A stretch of DNA of 35,847 nucleotides from Flavobacteriaceae bacterium UBA3179 (GTDB lineage: Bacteria > Bacteroidota > Bacteroidia > Flavobacteriales > Flavobacteriaceae). The stretch is from assembly GCA_002364245.1 (NCBI GenBank), contig DEXR01000052.1, positions 1 through 35,847 of the forward strand, written 5' to 3'. Within the stretch, counting starts at the first letter, position 1, and each line of letters opens with the position of its first letter. The notes under the pieces were generated by a model. That model worked only from the letters and a program-made list of their open reading frames with translations, had not been told where the DNA came from and did not search any database. Position numbers and translations under genes: made by a program. Shown piece after piece: positions 31,063 through 35,847 of the stretch.

Positions 31063-31841
31063 TCGACCTTATCCTCATTGCCATTGCCCTTTTGGTAGCA
31101 ATGGCGGTAGCTATTATTTTGTTTTTTTACTTTTCAAGAAAACGGATTATTAAAAGTGAACTGGAAAAGGCAAACTTGAAAATTGCCAATCAAAAAAAAA
31201 TACTACAAACTACCCTAATCACCCAAGAAGAGGAGCGAAAGCGAATTGCTCAAGACTTGCACGATGCCATTAGTTCAAAACTCAACATTGTTTCATTAAA
31301 TGCTAACATGTTGTCATTAAAAGATATTTCTTCTGAAGAAACAAACAAAATAGCCACTAGTATTTTAAAGGTAACCGGAAACGTTTTGGAAAGCTCCCGA
31401 AAGATTGCTCACGATTTGTTGCCACCTACTTTAGATAAATTCGGGTTGGAAGCTGCCCTAGAAGAGTTGTGCGAAGAAGTTGCCGAAACCAATAGCTTTG
31501 AGGTAGATTGTAATTTACAATATCCAGAACATTTTCTTGGCAAAGATAAAGAGCTACATGTATTTCGTATTGTGCAAGAGCTGTTCAATAACTCCATAAA
31601 ATACTCTGAAGCAACAAATCTAACTTTAAAAACCGAAATGGAAGGAAAACAACTACTTCTGTACTATTCCGATAATGGAAAAGGGTTTGATGTTTCAACA
31701 GCTAAAAAATCAAAAGGACTGGGGATGAGCGGCATTGAAAACCGTGTTGCCATTTTAAATGCAACTCATACTTTATTATCCTCTCCAAATAATGGAATTT
31801 CTGTAACTTTAGCCTTAAACCCCGGTAACGATGAAAATTAA
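31023..31841 (+). CDS. Sensor histidine kinase without sensor domain (HisKA_3 type)
   Basis: This 272-residue NarX/LiaS-like kinase has only one short N-terminal membrane helix (about 14-37) and no extracellular or PAS sensing domain. A coiled coil (about 42-70) leads to the dimerisation and phosphoacceptor helix with His80 (EERKRIAQDLHDAISSKLNIV). The HATPase part has Asn190 (IVQELFNNSIKYS), Asp217 (YSDNGKGFD) and KGLGMSGIENRVAIL. It overlaps the second 7-TM gene by 40 bp and the response regulator by 11 bp. Signal input probably comes from a partner, for which the 7-TM proteins are the obvious candidates. Confidence 0.92.
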   Translation: MVEELLFQEDYQIVDLILIAIALLVAMAVAIILFFYFSRKRIIKSELEKANLKIANQKKILQTTLITQEEERKRIAQDLHDAISSKLNIVSLNANMLSLKDISSEETNKIATSILKVTGNVLESSRKIAHDLLPPTLDKFGLEAALEELCEEVAETNSFEVDCNLQYPEHFLGKDKELHVFRIVQELFNNSIKYSEATNLTLKTEMEGKQLLLYYSDNGKGFDVSTAKKSKGLGMSGIENRVAILNATHTLLSSPNNGISVTLALNPGNDEN

Positions 31842-32499
31842 CGTAGTAATTGCAGATGATGAAGAACTGTTTAGAGTAGGGATGGTGCATATTCTCTCCC
31901 GTGATTCGGCTATAGAAATTATATATCAGGCCAGTAACGGTAGTGAGTTGCTAGACTATCTTGCAAGTTGTGAGCAATTACCCGATATAATCATTACCGA
32001 TATAAAAATGCCCGAACTCAATGGCGTAGAGGCCACAAAGGCGATACACCAGGCTTATGGGGAAATAGGTATAATTGCACTTACAACATACAACACCAAA
32101 CCTTTCATTAGAAACATGATCGATGTAGGAGCCAGTGCTTACTTAGTGAAAAACTCCCCACCTGAAAAAGTACTGCACACCATAAAACAAGTGTTTTATA
32201 ATGGTTTTTATTATGATAAGCACGTAATGGAAGTAGTTAACAGCAAAAAGAAGGGTGGCAAATACAATGATAAAACCGTTTTTGACGGCGACTTTTTAAC
32301 CGAAAGGGAAACGGAGGTTTTGGAGTTAATATGTAAACAACACAAAACCGCTGAAATTGGTAAAAAACTATTTATAAGTCCTAGGACTGTAGAAGTACAC
32401 CGCAAAAACCTGCTGGACAAAACTGGAGTTAAAAATGTGGCAGGCCTTGTTATATTTGCAATTAAAAACGAATTAGTGCCCCCAATAATCATTGAATAG
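31831..32499 (+). CDS. NarL/LuxR-type response regulator
   Basis: This 222-residue DNA-binding regulator has a receiver domain (about 3-120) with the acidic pocket Asp9/Asp10, phosphoacceptor Asp57 (IITDIKMPELNG), Thr85 and Lys107 (AYLVKNSP). A C-terminal LuxR-type helix-turn-helix (about 150-215) reads LTERETEVLELICKQHKTAEIGKKLFISPRTVEVHRKNLLDKTGVKN. It is the cognate partner of the overlapping kinase. No target site is evident in the window. It is last in the operon. The hairpin that follows it has a T-run only on the opposite strand. Confidence 0.94.
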   Translation: MKINVVIADDEELFRVGMVHILSRDSAIEIIYQASNGSELLDYLASCEQLPDIIITDIKMPELNGVEATKAIHQAYGEIGIIALTTYNTKPFIRNMIDVGASAYLVKNSPPEKVLHTIKQVFYNGFYYDKHVMEVVNSKKKGGKYNDKTVFDGDFLTERETEVLELICKQHKTAEIGKKLFISPRTVEVHRKNLLDKTGVKNVAGLVIFAIKNELVPPIIIE

Positions 32500-32524
32500 A
32501 AGTCTGCCCCACTTTTATAAGATA

Positions 32525-32557
32525 CAAAAAAGGGGCTGAAAATTATTTCAGCCCCTT
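32525..32557 (-). terminator. Intrinsic terminator of the T9SS-protein gene
   Basis: AAGGGGCTGAAA (32530-32541) pairs perfectly with TTTCAGCCCCTT (32546-32557) around a 4-nt loop. On the minus strand the stem is followed by a T-run, but on the plus strand it is not. It therefore serves mainly the minus-strand gene ending at 32584 and may only weakly stop the response regulator transcript. Confidence 0.85.
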
Positions 32558-32583
32558 AACACTAATCTAAACTCTAATTTATT

Positions 32584-33825
32584 TTAGTGCTTTATAAATT
32601 TTATGGTTTTAGCCGTTCCATTTACAGAAACAGTAACAACATAAGTACCGTTGGCTAAGCTTGAGGTATTTATAATTGCGGTATTTGATGTATTGGCAAC
32701 TTCTTTTACTAATTTTCCTGTAAGGGAGTAAATAGTCACATTTTCAATTGTATTATTTTTTGAAGCAATGGTCAATTCTTTTGTACTTGGGATATAAAAA
32801 TGTGCAATTCCTTCGGGAGTATCTGGAGTGTTCGTATTTAGTATAACGTCTTCAAATCTCAACATAGTCCCTTGTGAACCACAGATTAAACCAGAACCAT
32901 CTTCAAAAAGTTGAATTTCGTACATGGTAGCAGTACCATCGCCATCAAACACTAGATCCCAGTTAGAGCCATTATCTTGTGAAATATACACATCTTCATC
33001 AGTACCCGAAGCAAGTATTTGATCACCTATATAAGTAAGTCCATAAAAGTTGTGGTAACCAGTAGAAAATTCGTCCCAAGTTTCACCACTGTCATGAGTA
33101 GTTAATAATTGTCCATCTTCTCCAGATACAACACCATTATTTAAATCTTTAAAAGCAACTTCAACATTAAAAAATTGTGGAGTACCGGTACGTATTACCT
33201 CCCAAGTATCTCCTCCATCTGTCGATTTACTAATTATTTGGTTATTACCCACAGAAAACAAAGTTGTTTCATCTGCATAATCTAAAGAGATAGAACCAAT
33301 ATTGTTGATACCGCTGGTAACGTTCCATGTGTCCCCGCCATCATTAGTTACATACACTTCAAAACCAACGCCTACGTTAACGAATGCTGTAGCAATACCT
33401 ATATTTTCGTTATAAAATTCAAGTGAAGCATACCTATTAACATCATTTGCAATAGTGATCTCTTCCCAAGTTTCGCCTGCATCTTCGGTTTTAAAGGCAC
33501 TGTAGCCCACAGCAAAACCTTTATCGTCATTGATAAACTCAATTTTTTCAAAACCAGGAACTGTTCCAGAAGCAGGAAGAATGGTCTCCCAAGTTTCGCC
33601 TGCATCTTCGGTTTTAATAATTATCCCGTCTGAATTTTGTGTATTTTGAGATCCTGCTGCATATGCAACAGTGTTTTGCCCGGGAGGAATACTCATGTCG
33701 AACAAAATAAAATCAGTACCAGAGTCTTTGTATTCAAAAGTCTGTGATGTTGCGGTAAACAAAGCCCCTAAAAGAAAGAAACCGCTTAAAGCGATAATAC
33801 GGGTAGTTTGTGTAAAAATTTTCAT
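32584..33825 (-). CDS. T9SS-exported protein with YCF48/BNR-like repeats
   Basis: This 413-residue secreted protein has an N-terminal signal peptide (about 1-28). Six Asp-box-like repeats of the form xxDxGxTWE lie at about 72-80, 112-121, 160-168, 201-209, 243-251 and 282-290, forming a beta propeller as in YCF48-like and sialidase-type proteins. The last 75 residues are a type A T9SS sorting domain: VTIYSLTGKLVKEV, INTSSLANGTYVVTVSVNGTAKTIKFIKH. The protein should be moved across the outer membrane by the type IX system and attached or released. The ligand is unknown. The first two repeats share an exact 31-nt DNA repeat. Confidence 0.93.
   Translation of the reverse strand: MKIFTQTTRIIALSGFFLLGALFTATSQTFEYKDSGTDFILFDMSIPPGQNTVAYAAGSQNTQNSDGIIIKTEDAGETWETILPASGTVPGFEKIEFINDDKGFAVGYSAFKTEDAGETWEEITIANDVNRYASLEFYNENIGIATAFVNVGVGFEVYVTNDGGDTWNVTSGINNIGSISLDYADETTLFSVGNNQIISKSTDGGDTWEVIRTGTPQFFNVEVAFKDLNNGVVSGEDGQLLTTHDSGETWDEFSTGYHNFYGLTYIGDQILASGTDEDVYISQDNGSNWDLVFDGDGTATMYEIQLFEDGSGLICGSQGTMLRFEDVILNTNTPDTPEGIAHFYIPSTKELTIASKNNTIENVTIYSLTGKLVKEVANTSNTAIINTSSLANGTYVVTVSVNGTAKTIKFIKH
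33464..33494. repeat. Direct repeat copy A inside the T9SS-protein gene
   Basis: This 31-nt string is identical to 33587-33617. The copies are 123 bp (41 codons) apart and encode KTEDAGETWE in the second and first propeller repeats. It is coding sequence of a repeat domain, not an independent element. Confidence 0.9.
33587..33617. repeat. Direct repeat copy B inside the T9SS-protein gene
   Basis: This is the exact partner of 33464-33494, in phase with the reading frame. Identity at the DNA level over 31 nt, including third codon positions, suggests recent duplication or gene conversion between blades. Confidence 0.9.
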
Positions 33826-33946
33826 TAAGTTAAGTTTTAATATTAATATTACTGCAAAATAACCAATACTGGGAACAGAGGGTGTTAAAAAACACTTCGT
33901 TAACCGTTCATTAACCTTAACGTATTCAGAAGATTAACTAATAAAT

Positions 33947-34258
33947 ATGCTTCAAACGATTGTTCATTACTCACTTCATTTTTTAGCACCAGGTTTATTA
34001 GCGTGGATTTTTTTCAGAAACAATTGGAAAAAAGCTTGGCTTATTATGATCGCCACGATGGTTGTCGATATAGATCACTTATTGGCAGACCCTATTTTTG
34101 CTTCCGGAAGGTGTAGTATTGGGTTTCATCCATTGCATTCCTATTATGCTATCGGCGTTTACTTTATACTTTTATTCTTCAAAAAAACGCGGATTATTGC
34201 TGTAGGTCTGTTGTTTCATATGCTAACTGATTATATAGATTGTTGGTGGATGAAGTGA
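33947..34258 (+). CDS. DUF6122-type small membrane protein
   Basis: This 103-residue protein has about three or four membrane helices (about 5-23, 30-48, 66-80 and 84-96). It carries conserved polar motifs VVDIDHLLADPIF, CSIGFHPLHSY and LLFHMLTDYIDC. The Asp/His clusters (DIDH, HPLHS, HMLTDYID) within membrane-facing segments match the DUF6122/YdjM-like group of metal-binding or hydrolase-like membrane proteins. No function is established. It lies alone, divergent from the T9SS-protein gene and 82 bp before yifB. Confidence 0.82.
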   Translation: MLQTIVHYSLHFLAPGLLAWIFFRNNWKKAWLIMIATMVVDIDHLLADPIFASGRCSIGFHPLHSYYAIGVYFILLFFKKTRIIAVGLLFHMLTDYIDCWWMK

Positions 34259-34340
34259 TGTCGTCAATTCAAAAAACTATATAAATAAAAATTGCTATCT
34301 TTCCTTTTTATTCAACTCCCTATTTTAAATTCTGAAAAAT

Positions 34341-35847
34341 ATGCTTACAAAAGTATACGGGAGCGCTGTGTTTGGTGTAGAAGCCACAACCATTACCGTT
34401 GAAGTAAATACAGATAAAGGGATAGGGTACCACTTAGTAGGTTTGCCAGATAATGCCATTAAAGAAAGCAATTATCGTATTGCTGCAGCCCTACAAAACA
34501 ATGGGTTTAAGATTCCCGGAAAAAAAATAACACTTAATATGGCGCCAGCCGATCTTCGGAAAGAGGGTTCTGCGTATGATCTTACCTTGGCGATTGGGAT
34601 ATTGGTATCTACTGGGCAGATTAAAGAAAACCATCCACTTTCAGAATATATAATAATGGGGGAGCTATCTCTTGATGGAAGCTTACAACCCATTCGTGGG
34701 GCTTTACCTATTGCCATAAAAGCTAAAGAAGAAGGGTTTAAAGGATTTATTTTGCCTAAGCAAAACGCCAAAGAAGCTGCCATTGTTAATGGATTAGAAG
34801 TTTATGGAGTAGAAACAATTAAAGAAGTAATCGACTTTTTCAATGCTGAAATTCCATTAGAACAAACCATTGTCGATATGGAAGCCGAATTTTATGAACA
34901 CCTCGAAAATCCCGAATTCGATTTCAGTGATGTAAAAGGACAAGAAAGTATTAAACGTTGTATGGAAATTGCAGCAGCTGGAGGTCATAATATTATATTA
35001 ATAGGTCCGCCCGGTTCTGGAAAAACGATGCTTGCTAAACGCCTGCCTAGTATTTTACCACCATTGACGATAAACGAAGCTCTAGAAACAACAAAAATTC
35101 ATAGTGTTGCGGGACGAACAAAAGAAAAAGGTGGGATAATGACTTCCCGGCCTTTTAGGAGCCCACATCACACAATTAGCGATGTCGCGTTGGTAGGAGG
35201 CGGTCAATACCCACAACCGGGTGAAATTTCATTAGCACATAATGGGGTATTGTTTTTAGATGAATTACCTGAATTTAAAAGAAGCGTACTAGAAGTAATG
35301 CGCCAACCTCTGGAAGATCGAGATGTTACTATATCGAGAGCAAGGTTTACGGTCACATACCCGTCTAGTTTTATGTTGGTAGCAAGTATGAACCCCAGTC
35401 CTAGTGGATATTTTAACGATCCCGATGCACCGGTAACATCTTCGCCTGCTGAAATGCAACGATACTTAAGCAAGATTTCTGGTCCTTTGTTGGACCGAAT
35501 TGATATACATATTGAAGTAACCCCAGTTCCATTTGACAAATTGAGCGAAGACCGAAAAGGGGAATCGAGCATCATCATACGTGAACGAGTTACACAAGCA
35601 AGAAAATTACAATCTAAACGGTTTGAAACGTTTAAAAATACACACTACAACGCTCAAATGGGAGTAAAACAAATACGAGAGTTTTGTAGGTTGGATGAAG
35701 CTTCATTACAATTATTAAAAACCGCAATGGAACGACTCAATCTTTCAGCTCGTGCTTATGACCGTATTTTAAAGGTATCTAGAACGATTGCAGATTTAGA
35801 TAACTCAGAAAGCATAACAGGAAATCATATTTCCGAAGCTATTCAAT
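34341..35847 (+). CDS. YifB/ComM-type Mg-chelatase-like AAA+ protein (3' end cut by the window)
   Basis: The open frame runs 502 codons off the right edge. Related proteins are about 510 residues, so only the last few are missing. An N-terminal Lon-like fold domain (1-170) begins MLTKVYGSAVFGVEA. The AAA+ core has Walker A GPPGSGKT (222-229), Walker B GVLFLDELPEF, and RPFRSPHHTISDVALVGGG, ending in the helical SARAYDRILKVSRTIADLD. ComM is a hexameric helicase promoting branch migration during transformation. The usual NPCPCGY...CxC zinc site reads NPSPSGYFN (351-359) and VTSSP (365-369), so all four zinc cysteines are replaced. Confidence 0.93.
   Translation, partial: MLTKVYGSAVFGVEATTITVEVNTDKGIGYHLVGLPDNAIKESNYRIAAALQNNGFKIPGKKITLNMAPADLRKEGSAYDLTLAIGILVSTGQIKENHPLSEYIIMGELSLDGSLQPIRGALPIAIKAKEEGFKGFILPKQNAKEAAIVNGLEVYGVETIKEVIDFFNAEIPLEQTIVDMEAEFYEHLENPEFDFSDVKGQESIKRCMEIAAAGGHNIILIGPPGSGKTMLAKRLPSILPPLTINEALETTKIHSVAGRTKEKGGIMTSRPFRSPHHTISDVALVGGGQYPQPGEISLAHNGVLFLDELPEFKRSVLEVMRQPLEDRDVTISRARFTVTYPSSFMLVASMNPSPSGYFNDPDAPVTSSPAEMQRYLSKISGPLLDRIDIHIEVTPVPFDKLSEDRKGESSIIIRERVTQARKLQSKRFETFKNTHYNAQMGVKQIREFCRLDEASLQLLKTAMERLNLSARAYDRILKVSRTIADLDNSESITGNHISEAIQ

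Noticed and set aside
33399..33617. Repeats in the T9SS-protein gene as a CRISPR-like or mobile repeat
   Set aside because: The copies are in phase with the reading frame, 41 codons apart, and encode the Asp-box of propeller blades.
35204..35578. 124-aa minus-strand frame inside yifB
   Set aside because: The plus strand here encodes conserved AAA+ sequence that runs uninterrupted to the window edge.

Overview
The window looks like a chromosomal segment of a marine-type member of the Flavobacteriaceae (Bacteroidota). The reasons are low G+C, Bacteroidota-type promoter cores (TAnnTTTG at -7), a T9SS C-terminal sorting domain, DUF4252 proteins, a lone rpmH far from any dnaA/rnpA, and a CarB without its allosteric domain. 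Almost everything is housekeeping or core-accessory. I see no prophage, insertion sequence, CRISPR array, tRNA or rRNA.

Region 1 (1-5.9 kb): the 5' end of a lipoprotein (probably a peptide-type substrate-binding protein) runs off the left edge on the minus strand. It is followed by mtaB, a small GNAT-like protein, a pirin, an alpha/beta hydrolase, an MltD-like lytic transglycosylase, a thioredoxin-fold protein with only one active-site Cys, and a DUF2892/TPR-like membrane protein. Region 2 (5.9-11.5 kb): rpmH with a clear promoter and terminator, carB, then a minus-strand run of rmuC, a membrane hypothetical and an acyl-CoA thioesterase.

Region 3 (11.5-16.9 kb) is a vitamin B12 uptake locus. 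A cobalamin riboswitch sits in front of btuB (outer-membrane TonB-dependent receptor). Divergent btuF-btuC-btuD genes encode the lipoprotein, permease and ATPase of an ABC importer. Together they would move B12 from the surface to the cytoplasm, with the riboswitch shutting btuB off when B12 is plentiful.

Region 4 (16.9-20.6 kb): an S41 peptidase lipoprotein is divergent from an ECF sigma factor operon (sigma, short single-TM anti-sigma-like protein, two exported DUF4252 proteins). An ECF-type promoter (TGTAAC, 16 nt, CGTC) precedes the sigma gene and suggests autoregulation. Region 5 (20.6-29.3 kb): purB, an alpha-helical hypothetical coupled to a CobB-type sirtuin, a TrmH-family methyltransferase, a VOC protein, an RdgB-type pyrophosphatase, a DEAD-box helicase with a long leader and basic Gly-rich tail, a carboxypeptidase-regulatory-like exported protein and an aldehyde dehydrogenase.

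Region 6 (29.3-35.8 kb): a compact cluster holds a soluble hypothetical, two tandem paralogous 7-TM proteins, a histidine kinase without a sensor domain and a NarL-type response regulator. The genes overlap from the first 7-TM protein onward. This is the best candidate in the window for an undescribed system, a two-component system whose sensing part may be carried by separate 7-TM proteins. It is followed by a T9SS-exported YCF48/BNR-repeat protein, a DUF6122 membrane protein and a nearly complete YifB/ComM AAA+ protein whose zinc-binding cysteines are replaced.
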